From NCBI GenBank assembly GCA_001464385.1, contig LNFB01000377.1, positions 1 to 42,960 of the forward strand: 42,960 nt of DNA, written 5' to 3'. Every line of letters starts with the position of its first letter. Position 1 is the first letter of the stretch. This document shows positions 19,385 to 27,252 of the stretch, one piece after another. A program made the position numbers and the translations under genes. The notes beneath the pieces are model-generated. The model did no database searches. It was not told where the DNA came from and saw only the letters and a program-made list of their open reading frames with translations. Origin of the DNA: Deltaproteobacteria bacterium Ga0077550. GTDB lineage: Bacteria; Myxococcota_A; Polyangia; Nannocystales; Nannocystaceae.

Positions 19385-20445
19385 GACCCGGACGTGGCAC
19401 CATGGCGGACGGGATGTCGTTGGGCGCGCGCACGTCGACACGGCCGACCTCCGAGCTGCGGGCGATCGCCGCGCGGGCCGAGCTGCTCGTGGCGATGCGC
19501 GCGCTCGGCTCCCGCATCGCGGCCATCGACCCGCGCGAGGGCGAGGACGATCCGTCCCGGCTCGAGGCGCAGGCGCGAGAGCTGCAGCTCCTGCTCGCGG
19601 AGGCGATGGACACGCTCGGCGCTCTGCGCCGCACCGACGAGGAGTCGCGCACCGCCGAGGGCACCGGCGAGTTCGACCTCCTCGTCGACGACGCGCTCGA
19701 CGAGGGCAGCACCGCCCGAGCGCCGGTCCTGTCGCCGCCGCGCCTGGCCAACGTCTGCTTCGCCGGCAAGTTCGAGCTCGGTCGGGTCTTGCGCGAGCTC
19801 GGGTGCGCACGTCAGCCGCCCGAGACGCTCGTGGCCGCGGAGACCGCCCGCCGCAAGCTGCTGCGGGTGTTCCGAGCGGTGCTCGACGCCACCGACGACG
19901 TCAGGGACGACGAGCCGCCGTGGCGATACGAGAGCACCGATCTGCGCTCGGCGCTGGTGGTGCGCCGCCTGTACGCCGAGTTCCGCCGCACGCTGCGGCG
20001 GCCCACCGCCGACGACGCCGATGCGGTGCTCTCGGCGATCCGCTACGCCGCGGGCGCCCTCGCCACGCTCGTCGCCTCGCCCGCGTATGCCGAGGCACGC
20101 GCGTCGGATCGCGCGCTGCTGCGACGGCTGCACGCGCGCGCGTTGACCTGGGCGCGAACCGATCGCAGCGTGACCGGCGGGCTGCAGGTGCTCGACGACG
20201 TGTGGACCAGCGCAGATCTGCTGCGCGACATCAACCGACGCCAAGAGCTACGGGCCCACGACGCGATGGCGCTGCGCGTCGCGAGTGACGGGCCCGCCGA
20301 CGACCCCGCGTCGTGGCGCGCTCGACTCGATGCCCTCGTCGGCCTCGACGACACGCTCGACGCGGCGATCCTCCGGGTCGCCGACGCGACCGATCTCGAG
20401 TCCCTCGCGCGCCACATCGCGGATCGGGCCGCGCAGCTCCGGTGA
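19378..20445 (+). CDS. Predicted helical protein of unknown function in GTPase operon
   Basis: Up to 355 residues from a GTG at 19378 that overlaps the GTPase stop by 7 bases; ATG codons at 19402 and 19414 are alternatives. No recognised domain. The sequence is Ala/Arg/Leu-rich and mostly helical (ELRAIAARAELLVAMRAL, LEAQARELQLLLAEAMDTL, VVRRLYAEFRRTLRRPTADD). A central conserved-looking segment is FAGKFELGRVLRELGC, and another is SVTGGLQVLDDVWTSADLLRDINRRQEL. It is predicted cytoplasmic, with no signal peptide or TM segment. Codon composition matches its neighbours, supporting a real gene. Its position between the GTPase and FHVQTEDSG genes suggests a subunit or effector of the same complex; this is inference from gene order. 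Confidence 0.8.
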   Translation: MLRPGRGTMADGMSLGARTSTRPTSELRAIAARAELLVAMRALGSRIAAIDPREGEDDPSRLEAQARELQLLLAEAMDTLGALRRTDEESRTAEGTGEFDLLVDDALDEGSTARAPVLSPPRLANVCFAGKFELGRVLRELGCARQPPETLVAAETARRKLLRVFRAVLDATDDVRDDEPPWRYESTDLRSALVVRRLYAEFRRTLRRPTADDADAVLSAIRYAAGALATLVASPAYAEARASDRALLRRLHARALTWARTDRSVTGGLQVLDDVWTSADLLRDINRRQELRAHDAMALRVASDGPADDPASWRARLDALVGLDDTLDAAILRVADATDLESLARHIADRAAQLR

Positions 20446-20452
20446 GGCGGCG

Positions 20453-20950
20453 ATGCGAGCGACCGCGCCCACGCCCCTGTTCGGCTTCAACAGCACCGTG
20501 CATCGTCGGGGGCTCAGCTTCCACGTCCAGACCGAGGACTCGGGCGTCGGTCATCCACACGTGATCACGCACGTGTTCGCCGAGGGCGGCCGCATCGTCG
20601 CGACCCGTCGCACGAGCTACGCCGAGCACGTCGCCGCGCCCGATTGCCACGACCTCGTGCGGCGGCTGTTGCTCGGCCAGCACCGCGACGCGATCGTCGC
20701 GCTGCAGGCCGGCGAATTCGACGATGTACTCGCCTGGCTCCCCGAGCCCGCAGAGGTCGACCTCGAGCCCACCGAGGTCCGCGTCCCCGAGCCGGCGGCG
20801 AACGATCGCGCCGCGGCGCCGCGCGCCGCGGGCCCCGCGTTGATCGGGCTCGACCCCACGTCCGAGTCGCTCGACGACGTGATCCTCCGCGACGTCGTCC
20901 TCCAGATCGCCGCGGTCGGCCCCGCGCACGAGACCGCGAACGAGACCTGA
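20453..20950 (+). CDS. Conserved small protein with FHVQTEDSG motif, last gene of GTPase operon
   Basis: 165 residues from the ATG at 20453 (GAGG about 5 bases upstream). The N-terminal 85 residues follow a pattern I recognise as a conserved but uncharacterised deltaproteobacterial/myxobacterial family: FGFNSTVHRRGLSFHVQTEDSG, then HPHVITHVFAEGGRIVATRRTSYAE and VRRLLLGQHRDAIVAL. The remaining 80 residues are Pro/Glu/Ala-rich and probably disordered, ending with a short hydrophobic-acidic tail (SLDDVILRDVVLQIAAVG). No catalytic motif is evident. It closes the six-gene operon and is followed by a strong hairpin terminator. A role as an adaptor or regulator of the GTPase module is inference from the operon. 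Confidence 0.8.
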   Translation: MRATAPTPLFGFNSTVHRRGLSFHVQTEDSGVGHPHVITHVFAEGGRIVATRRTSYAEHVAAPDCHDLVRRLLLGQHRDAIVALQAGEFDDVLAWLPEPAEVDLEPTEVRVPEPAANDRAAAPRAAGPALIGLDPTSESLDDVILRDVVLQIAAVGPAHETANET

Positions 20951-21064
20951 AGCGTCACTGCGAAAATCCACCGCATTCCCCCGGCCGCGCCTCGATGACA
21001 TGCTGCAGACGTGGTCGAGTGTCGAGGCGCCGCACCGCCTCGGGGGAACGCTCGACGACCCGGA

Positions 21065-21101
21065 CGTCTTGGTGACTCCATGCACCGGAGTCACCAAGAC
21101 G
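21065..21101. terminator. Strong bidirectional hairpin terminator
   Basis: A perfect 15-base inverted repeat with a 7-base loop between convergent genes: the GTPase operon ends at 20950 (plus) and the MbnH gene ends at 21151 (minus). Symmetric placement suits termination from both sides. There is no long U-tract on either strand. Confidence 0.75.
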
Positions 21102-21150
21102 ACCCCGGACTTTCGCTGCGCCCGTGACACCGCGTCCCTGACGCGGCGCC

Positions 21151-22416
21151 TCACTGCCACGGGTCGGCGAGCGCCGGATCGGTCAGGAACGCGTCGTCGG
21201 TGAGCGAGGCGAGGAACGCCAGCAGGTCGGCCCGGTCCTGCGCGTCGAGCTCGAAGCCCGGCACGAAGCTGCTCCGCAGCGGGCTCTCGCTGCCGATCCC
21301 CGCGTTGGGACCGTCGGCGATCGTGCGGCCGCCCGCGGCGTAGTGGTCGAGGACCTCGCCGAGCGTCGCGATGCTCCCGTCGTGCATGTACGGCGCCGTG
21401 ACGGCGATGTTGCGCAGCGTCGGCACGCGGAAGTGGCCCATGTCGCCCGGCTCCATCGTGATCTCGACGAGGCCGGTGTCGATCGCCGGGTACGCGCCCT
21501 CGCCGTCGACGTTGTAGAGCCCGGTGTTGTGGAAGCGGACGTCCCAGCTGCTGGCGCCCTCGTAGTAGGCCGTGTCCGTGAAGTTGAAGTTCACGTGGCA
21601 GTGGAAGCACTCGGCGGGGTGCGAGTTGAACAGCTGGTAGCCGCGCTTGGCCGCCTCGTCGACGGCGTCGTCGTCGCCGTCGTAGAACCATCGGTCGAAG
21701 GCCGAGCGGCCGGAGATCAGCGTGCGCTGGAACGCCGAGAGGGCGTACACGACGTTGGGCGCCGTCAGCGGCTCGGCCTCGTCGGGGAACGCGGCCGCGA
21801 AGAGGTCGGCGTACAGCGGCTCGACCGCGAGGTTGGCGACGAGCTCGGCCTCCGAGTCGAGCCCGAGCTCGATCGGGTTGTCGCCGAACATCGGCACCAA
21901 CGCCTGCCGCTCGAGCTCGGTGAGGAACGGGTGCGCCCAGGTGAGGCTGGCGTTGTACGCCACGTTCGCGAGCGACATCGAGTTGCGGCGGTGGATCTGC
22001 CCGGTCTCGCCGACCGCGGTGACGCGCCCGTCGGTGAACGCGAGCTCCTGCAGGTGGCACGTCGCGCACGCGTACGTGCCGGAGCCCGACATGCGCGTGT
22101 CGTAGAACAGGTGGCGTCCGAGCTCGACCTTCGCCGCGCTCATCGGGTTGTCCGGCGGCACGTAGGGCTCGGGGAAGCCCTCGGGCAGCGCCCACTCCCA
22201 GCCCGGCTCGCCGGTGGTCCCCGATCCGGAGCTGTCGGGATCGGGACCCTCGGTCGCGACGGTGCCGGAGCTCGAGCCCGCCGAGGTCGAGTCGCTCGAC
22301 GCAGCGGTGGTGCCCGTCGATCCCACGCCGCTGGAGCCTTCGGCCGGCACCGCGCCCGGATCGTGGCAGCCCCCGACGAGGACGACGAGCGCGACGGTGG
22401 CGATGCGCCGCGCCAT
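21151..22416 (-). CDS. mbnH: MbnH-like diheme cytochrome c peroxidase family protein
   Basis: A 421-residue MauG/CcpA-type diheme lipoprotein. The signal has a VGGC lipobox at residue 17, then a 55-residue Ser/Thr/Gly linker. Two c-heme sites are clear: CATCH (117-121) and CFHCH (270-274). APYMHDGSIATL (341-352) is the conserved segment that supplies a distal ligand in this family. The gene starts on the TGA of the MbnP gene (TGATG overlap), so the two are translationally coupled. This order identifies the metallo-mystery pair: MbnH oxidises a tryptophan in MbnP to kynurenine in characterised members. It acts in the periplasm or at the outer membrane. The symbol rests on the neighbouring MbnP gene; a generic CcpA is less likely. 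Confidence 0.88.
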   Translation of the reverse strand: MARRIATVALVVLVGGCHDPGAVPAEGSSGVGSTGTTAASSDSTSAGSSSGTVATEGPDPDSSGSGTTGEPGWEWALPEGFPEPYVPPDNPMSAAKVELGRHLFYDTRMSGSGTYACATCHLQELAFTDGRVTAVGETGQIHRRNSMSLANVAYNASLTWAHPFLTELERQALVPMFGDNPIELGLDSEAELVANLAVEPLYADLFAAAFPDEAEPLTAPNVVYALSAFQRTLISGRSAFDRWFYDGDDDAVDEAAKRGYQLFNSHPAECFHCHVNFNFTDTAYYEGASSWDVRFHNTGLYNVDGEGAYPAIDTGLVEITMEPGDMGHFRVPTLRNIAVTAPYMHDGSIATLGEVLDHYAAGGRTIADGPNAGIGSESPLRSSFVPGFELDAQDRADLLAFLASLTDDAFLTDPALADPWQ

Positions 22417-23453
22417 CACTCGACCGTGAAGACGATCTGCGTGGGCGACGGCAGCCCGGTGTCGAGGTCCAGACCGACGCGATCGAACAGCGGCGGGCAC
22501 GCGTCGCCGACGGAGTGGCACATGCTCTCGACCGCGAGGTCGGTCTCGCCGAACAGCGCCGCGACGTCGATGACCGCGGTGTTGGCCGCGACGTCGAAGC
22601 CCTCGAGCCGGATCTCGGCGCGATTGGGCAGGCCGCACTCGACCTCGTCGACGCCCGGCACGCCGGTGCAATCGTTGCTGCCCAGGTGCAGCAGGCCGAC
22701 GCCAGCGACGCCCTCCGCCACGACCTGGCGCAGCTCGACCTTGAGGAACTTGTAGCCGTACAGCCAGCCCCAGGTCATCGTCCCGGCGTCGAGCGGCGGC
22801 GGCAACGTGAGCGGGTCGGCGTGGTTGAGATCCTCGGGCACGCCGAGGGTGAAGACCAGGCCGTCGTAGTCGCCCGTCGGCACGACGCCGGTGACCTCGG
22901 TGCGGGTCTCGGCGTTGCCCTCGGTGCACGCGCCCGTGGCGTCCTCGAAGTCGACCATCGCCACGGTCTCGGCCTGCCACGGCTCGACGACGTCGAGGAC
23001 GACGGGGACCTCGGTGCCGTCGTCGGCGCGGATCAGTCGGACGTCCTGGACGAAGAAGCGCAGGTCCATCGGCTCGACCTCGACCGGCGGGTTGCCGACG
23101 GCCGCGTAGCTCTGGCCGCACGCGAACGGCTCACCGTCGACCGTCGCGCCGAAGTTGATGCTCACCGGCTGCATCGCCTCGCCCGTGTCGGTGCCGCTCG
23201 AGCTGTCGGCGGGGCCGTCGGTGGTGGACGTGCCGGTCGTCGTGTCGGCGACGCCGCTGCTCGACTCGCCGGTGGACTCCGCGCTCGTCGGCGCCGTGGT
23301 GGTCGGGGACGTCGTCGGATCGCCCGAGGCACCCGAGGAGCCCTCGGTCGTGGTCGTGGTGTCCGCTTGTCCGCCGCCGTCGTCGCCGCCGCAGGCGAGG
23401 CCGAGTAGAGAACCGAGGACGAGGGCGTAGGTGCAAGCGGAGCGGTCGGACAT
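22416..23453 (-). CDS. mbnP: MbnP-family copper-binding lipoprotein
   Basis: A 345-residue lipoprotein. The ATG at 23453 gives a signal peptide with LGLAC lipobox (Cys21), then about 70 residues of Thr/Ser/Gly linker. The mature domain matches the metallo-mystery pair four-Cys family: VSINFGATVDGEPFACG (97-113), MDLRFFVQDVRLIRADDG, WGWLYGYKFLKVEL (228-241) with conserved Trp residues, and HLGSNDCTG (256-264). Cys at 112, 176, 262, 273, 312 and 319 are available for disulfides. Family members bind copper through a site that depends on a kynurenine made by MbnH. Followed by the MbnH gene with a one-base overlap. Likely periplasmic or surface copper handling; the modified Trp cannot be fixed from sequence alone. 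Confidence 0.9.
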   Translation of the reverse strand: MSDRSACTYALVLGSLLGLACGGDDGGGQADTTTTTEGSSGASGDPTTSPTTTAPTSAESTGESSSGVADTTTGTSTTDGPADSSSGTDTGEAMQPVSINFGATVDGEPFACGQSYAAVGNPPVEVEPMDLRFFVQDVRLIRADDGTEVPVVLDVVEPWQAETVAMVDFEDATGACTEGNAETRTEVTGVVPTGDYDGLVFTLGVPEDLNHADPLTLPPPLDAGTMTWGWLYGYKFLKVELRQVVAEGVAGVGLLHLGSNDCTGVPGVDEVECGLPNRAEIRLEGFDVAANTAVIDVAALFGETDLAVESMCHSVGDACPPLFDRVGLDLDTGLPSPTQIVFTVE

Positions 23454-23561
23454 CCGCGCGAGACTAGGCCGAGTGGCGCGCGGAGTGCCTGCGGTAGAAC
23501 TTCGCAGGTGCCCCGCGGCTGGTGCGGCGTATTTGCGCAGGCGCATGTCGCGAGCGCGGCG

Positions 23562-25268
23562 TCATGGGCTCGGATCGATCTCCCAGATCGTCACGCCGGC
23601 CGCGTCGTCGCGCAGCACCGGGTGGATCCGGAGCAGCTCGCGTCGCGCAGCGTCGATGCCGTCCAGCGGGCCGCCGTCGGGCGCGACGAGGTATCGCGTG
23701 CCGAGCACGCGCAGCGCCACGATCCCGCGGCCGTGCGGCAGCTTCCGGGCCGCGTGCTCCGCTCGGTTGTAGGGCCCGGGGAAGTAGCTCGAGTAGCCGT
23801 TCACCATCGGGTGGCCGTGCTCGAGGCCGAGCAGCATCGCGGCGGCGGTGCCCGCGTAGTCGCAGACGTCGCCGGTCGCGGGGAAGGGGATCCACGCGAT
23901 CGGGGCGTCCGCCGGCGCCTCGTCGCGCAGCCAGATCAGCCATGCGGCGTCGGTGTCCGGCAGCGTCGCCCAGCGCGGCGCCGGCGGGGTGAGCTCGACG
24001 AGCAGGAGCACCGCGGCGATCCAGACCATCGTCGGGCCGACCCGGCGCGCGCGCAGGCGGATCTGCAGCGCGCGCAGCCCCAGCATCGCGAGCGCGAGCA
24101 CGCCGAGCTGCGCGAGGACGATGGCGCGGAACACCGCCCGGATCTGCCCGTAACCGGGCACGTGGTCGGCGAGGAACTCGCTCGGCTCCCAGCCCGCGAT
24201 CGCGATGCGTGGCGCGAACGCCAGCAGGATCGCGCCGGCGACGAGCGTCAGGAGCATCGCGACGTGGCGACGGCGACGGCGCGACCGCACGACGACGATC
24301 GCACCGGCGGCCGCGGCGATCGTGCGCAGGGGTCCAGGGTCGAACGCGCGATCGGTCGGGTGCGCCGCGACGGCCGCGGCGGGGAGCGGGACGAGGCCCG
24401 ACCACGGCACGCGCCAGAGCTCCCTCGGCCGGCCCGCGCCGCGATCCTGGCTCTGCTCGGTGCGGCGCAGGCCGAGCGCCTCGAGGGTCGCGCGCTGCGG
24501 CAGGGCGATCGGGGCCGAGCCCGCGGCCGCGATCACGAGGGCCAGGATCGCGGGCAGCACCACGGCACCGCGCAGGTGCTCGCGGCGCAGCAGCCACGCC
24601 CCACACACCGGCAACAGCAACGCGGTGGCCAGGGTGAGCTGCCCGCACGTCGCGACGCCCGCGGCGGTCGCGAGGCCGAGCTCGACCGCGCCGCGCCGCG
24701 CCCGAGCGCCCGTGCGTGCGTCGAGCAGCTCGCCGGTCGCCTGGATCATCCACACCAGCGGCCACACGCCGACCAGCGGCAGGACCCCGAGCTCCTGGTG
24801 GACGAACGGCAGCAGCACTGCGATCGCGCCGCCGATCGACGCGAGCGTCGGCCCCGTGCGCAACCAGAGGAGCCAGCGTCGGACGAACCATCCATTCGCG
24901 ACCAGCGTGGCGAACACCGCGAGGGTGGTGCAGCCCGCGAGCGGGAGTCCGAGGGCGTGCGCGGGCCAGGTCACCACCGCGAGCAACGGCATGGACTCCG
25001 ACAGCGCCAGCGCGCCCTCGATCGGGTGGAAGATCGGCGCGTCCCACCACGACCCGCTCGACCACCACGCCGCGGGGGCGTCGAGGCGCGCGTGCGCCCA
25101 GCCGATCGCCCACGACAGGGCGAACGGCACCGTGTCACAGGGCTCGGTGCCCGCGACGACCGCGCCGGTCAACGCGCCCTTGGGCGGACGCAGCACGGCG
25201 ATCGCGATCGCGAAGTAGGCGAGCAACACCGCGGCGCTGCGGCCCGGGCCGCGGATCCGCAGCGACAC
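23562..25268 (-). CDS. Multispanning membrane protein, GT-C/YfhO-like
   Basis: About 568 residues from a GTG at 25268; a TTG at 25334 would add 22 residues. Roughly ten hydrophobic segments, including SAAVLLAYFAIAIAVLR, PLLAVVTWPAHALGLPL, GGAIAVLLPFV, LATALLLPVCGAWLL and AMLLTLVAGAILLAF. Loop motifs such as GTEPCDTVPFALSW near TM1 and a long extracytoplasmic C-terminal domain (WIPFPATGDVCDYAG, MVNGYSSYFPGPYN) fit membrane glycosyltransferase-like proteins that use polyprenyl-phosphate sugars. No specific enzyme is assigned. It lies upstream of the MbnPH operon on the same strand, 108 bases away, and diverges from a His-rich lipoprotein. A hairpin near 23488-23508 lies in between, so it may be transcribed separately from mbnPH. 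Confidence 0.75.
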   Translation of the reverse strand: MSLRIRGPGRSAAVLLAYFAIAIAVLRPPKGALTGAVVAGTEPCDTVPFALSWAIGWAHARLDAPAAWWSSGSWWDAPIFHPIEGALALSESMPLLAVVTWPAHALGLPLAGCTTLAVFATLVANGWFVRRWLLWLRTGPTLASIGGAIAVLLPFVHQELGVLPLVGVWPLVWMIQATGELLDARTGARARRGAVELGLATAAGVATCGQLTLATALLLPVCGAWLLRREHLRGAVVLPAILALVIAAAGSAPIALPQRATLEALGLRRTEQSQDRGAGRPRELWRVPWSGLVPLPAAAVAAHPTDRAFDPGPLRTIAAAAGAIVVVRSRRRRRHVAMLLTLVAGAILLAFAPRIAIAGWEPSEFLADHVPGYGQIRAVFRAIVLAQLGVLALAMLGLRALQIRLRARRVGPTMVWIAAVLLLVELTPPAPRWATLPDTDAAWLIWLRDEAPADAPIAWIPFPATGDVCDYAGTAAAMLLGLEHGHPMVNGYSSYFPGPYNRAEHAARKLPHGRGIVALRVLGTRYLVAPDGGPLDGIDAARRELLRIHPVLRDDAAGVTIWEIDPSP

Positions 25269-25390
25269 GGCCGGCACGATAGCAAGCCGCGCCGGCCGCG
25301 GCACCGCGGGGGGAGGTGCGAAAATTGACCGCAACGCGCGGCCGCCCGCGCGCGTTGACGCTCCCGGGCCGCGGGGCCGAAGCTCCCGCC

Positions 25391-25921
25391 ATGATCGATT
25401 CTCGTACCCCCACGATCGCCCTCGCCTTCGCGCTCGCCGGCCTCTTCCCCGCCCTTGGCTGCGGCTCCGACGACTCCGGCGACACGGGTGCGACGACCCA
25501 CGATCACGACCACGGCGCCGAGACCAGCGCGACGGCCACCGCCACCGCGACGGCCACCGCGACGGGCAGCACCGGCGATCACGACCACGCCGCCGAGACC
25601 ACGGCCGGCGACCACGACCACGCCGCCGACACGGGCGCGAGCACCACTGACGACCACAGCGTCGACACCGACGCCGACGACCCGATCGTCGCCTACTGCG
25701 CGTGCATGCTGACCAACTGCCACGACCAGTACCACGCCAAGTGGGGCGAGGATCACGTGGCGTCCGAGGAGGCCTGCATGATGGAGGCCCAGGCGCTGCC
25801 CACCAACGGCGCGCCGATCGAGTCGGGCAACTTCCTCGAGTGCCGCCAGCACTTCTGCGACGCGGGCGCGGCCGACGAGGCGCTCTGCGAGAACGCCATC
25901 GGCAACGCCGTCTGCGTGTGA
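25391..25921 (+). CDS. His-rich Cys-rich lipoprotein, possible metal binder
   Basis: 176 residues from the ATG at 25391. The signal peptide ends in ALGC. The linker repeats DHDH motifs: THDHDHGAETS, a run of Thr-Ala dipeptides, then two GDHDHAAET/D units. The folded C-terminal part of about 75 residues has six or more Cys and several His (YCACMLTNCHDQYH, CMMEAQALP, CRQHFCDAG, AVCV), probably disulfide-linked. DHDH clusters suit copper or nickel binding. It lies in the divergent position to the membrane protein gene, near MbnPH, which makes a copper role plausible. Its stop is 5 bases from the stop of the convergent barrel gene, so no terminator fits between. Confidence 0.8.
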   Translation: MIDSRTPTIALAFALAGLFPALGCGSDDSGDTGATTHDHDHGAETSATATATATATATGSTGDHDHAAETTAGDHDHAADTGASTTDDHSVDTDADDPIVAYCACMLTNCHDQYHAKWGEDHVASEEACMMEAQALPTNGAPIESGNFLECRQHFCDAGAADEALCENAIGNAVCV

Positions 25922-25925
25922 TCCG

Positions 25926-26807
25926 TCAGCGGCGGCGCGAGGGCAGCACCGCCTGCAGCCCCAGCGAGCCGCCCACGTCGAAGTCCCGCCGCGGCGTCAC
26001 GGGCACCTGCACCGACGCCGCGAGCATCCCCCAGGACGCGAAGCTCCACGACAGACCGCCGGTCACGTAGACGGCGGTCGTGCCGATCTCGCGATCGAGC
26101 TCGGTGACCCGACCCGCGCGGCAGAAGGCCGCGCCGCCGTCGGGATCGCGGCACCAGCTCGCGACGCGCACGACCGCGAGCAGGCCGGCCGACGGCGCGA
26201 GCTTCCCCCAGAAGCGGTAGCCACCCTGGGCGCCCGCGCTGAGATCGATCGCGGTGCCAGCCGGTCGCGTCTCGATCGGCGCGACGGCGAGCACCTGCCA
26301 GAACGCGCGGTGGTAGTTGCGGGTGAACACCGCGTACGGCGACAGCACCCACGTGTGCCCGGGGTCGGTGGTGAACCGCACGGTCCGCGTCGGCAGCGTC
26401 GCGTTGACGCCGAAGCTGAGCACGCGGTGGAACAGCTTGTCGGCGTGCAGCGTCACGCGGGTCAACAACCGCACGCTGCCCAGGCCGACCTTCGGCGCCT
26501 CGAGGTCCTCGTCGATGATCTGCAGGGGCAGCTGCGCGCCGAACGAGACCCACGGGTGCGGCGAGTACTCGCCGAGGATCGACGTCACGTACGCCGAGTG
26601 CGGCACGAGCGACGAGCGCTTCGATCGGCTCGCCTCCTGCAGCACGAGGATCCGCGACACCGCCGCGCCCGTGCCCCCGCCGAGCGAGTTGAGGTTGCGG
26701 ACCGCCTCGGACGCGCCGTGGCCCGGCGTGTGATCGGCGTGGGCGATCGAGGGCCACGCGAGCGCGAGCGCGAGGCCCGACGCGCGCAGCAGTCCGACGC
26801 GGCTCAT
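25926..26807 (-). CDS. Probable outer-membrane beta-barrel protein
   Basis: A 293-residue protein from the ATG at 26807. Signal peptide: GLLRASGLALALAWPSIAHA. The mature part is amphipathic beta-strand rich with alternating aromatic residues (VTSILGEYSPHPWVSFGAQLPL, RVLSFGVNATLP, GHTWVLSPYAVFTRNYHRAFWQVL) and terminates in GSLGLQAVLPSRRR. The strand density suggests a transporter-like barrel. No family is confirmed. The start overlaps the stop of the upstream diheme cytochrome gene (ATGA), so both belong to one unit, which suggests redox or metal transfer across the outer membrane. It is convergent with the His-rich lipoprotein. Function uncertain. Confidence 0.7.
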   Translation of the reverse strand: MSRVGLLRASGLALALAWPSIAHADHTPGHGASEAVRNLNSLGGGTGAAVSRILVLQEASRSKRSSLVPHSAYVTSILGEYSPHPWVSFGAQLPLQIIDEDLEAPKVGLGSVRLLTRVTLHADKLFHRVLSFGVNATLPTRTVRFTTDPGHTWVLSPYAVFTRNYHRAFWQVLAVAPIETRPAGTAIDLSAGAQGGYRFWGKLAPSAGLLAVVRVASWCRDPDGGAAFCRAGRVTELDREIGTTAVYVTGGLSWSFASWGMLAASVQVPVTPRRDFDVGGSLGLQAVLPSRRR

Positions 26808-27082
26808 CGACGCGGCTCCCGGACGTCGTGGCAACCGACGCAGCCGCGGCGATCGTTGACCATCCATGTCGCGACAATGGGCGCGGTCGCAGCGATCGGC
26901 GCTGCGCCGTGGGCGACGCCATGCGCCTCGGCCTCGACCTGCGTGGGGTGACAGCCGAGGCAGCTGGTGTCGGCGGCGGCCGGCGACACGCCGCGGTGGT
27001 GCTTCGCGGCGCGGATCCCTGGCGCGAACGCGGGCAGGCACGCGCCGAGCAGCGCGGCGGCGAGGAGGATCGCCCGAGGCAT
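26804..27082 (-). CDS. Small diheme c-type cytochrome
   Basis: 92 residues from the ATG at 27082 (an upstream start in the same frame gives 103). The signal peptide MPRAILLAAALLGAC includes a Cys that could be a lipobox, though AFAPGIRA may be the cleavage zone. Two c-heme motifs are visible: CLGCH and CVGCH, the latter close to the C-terminus (DRRGCVGCHDVREPRR). Several free His residues (KHHRG, EAHGVAHG) could be second ligands. Its stop overlaps the start of the barrel protein gene, so the two are coupled. Near MbnPH this suggests an electron-transfer partner in copper or redox handling; that is inference. Typical of small secreted multiheme proteins in Myxococcota. Confidence 0.78.
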   Translation of the reverse strand: MPRAILLAAALLGACLPAFAPGIRAAKHHRGVSPAAADTSCLGCHPTQVEAEAHGVAHGAAPIAATAPIVATWMVNDRRGCVGCHDVREPRR

Positions 27083-27252
27083 CGACGCGGCCGAGGATAC
27101 CCGCCGACGCTGCACCGCGCCCCGTGGCGATTCTTCGCAGGACCGGGGGATCCGTGCCCGCCCGACCCACCGGGGCCGACGATCGCCGAACTCGCGTAGC
27201 GGTGGCTGCGCGTGCGTGACGGCGGGCGCGCGGTGGGACTAGCGTCGAGGCG

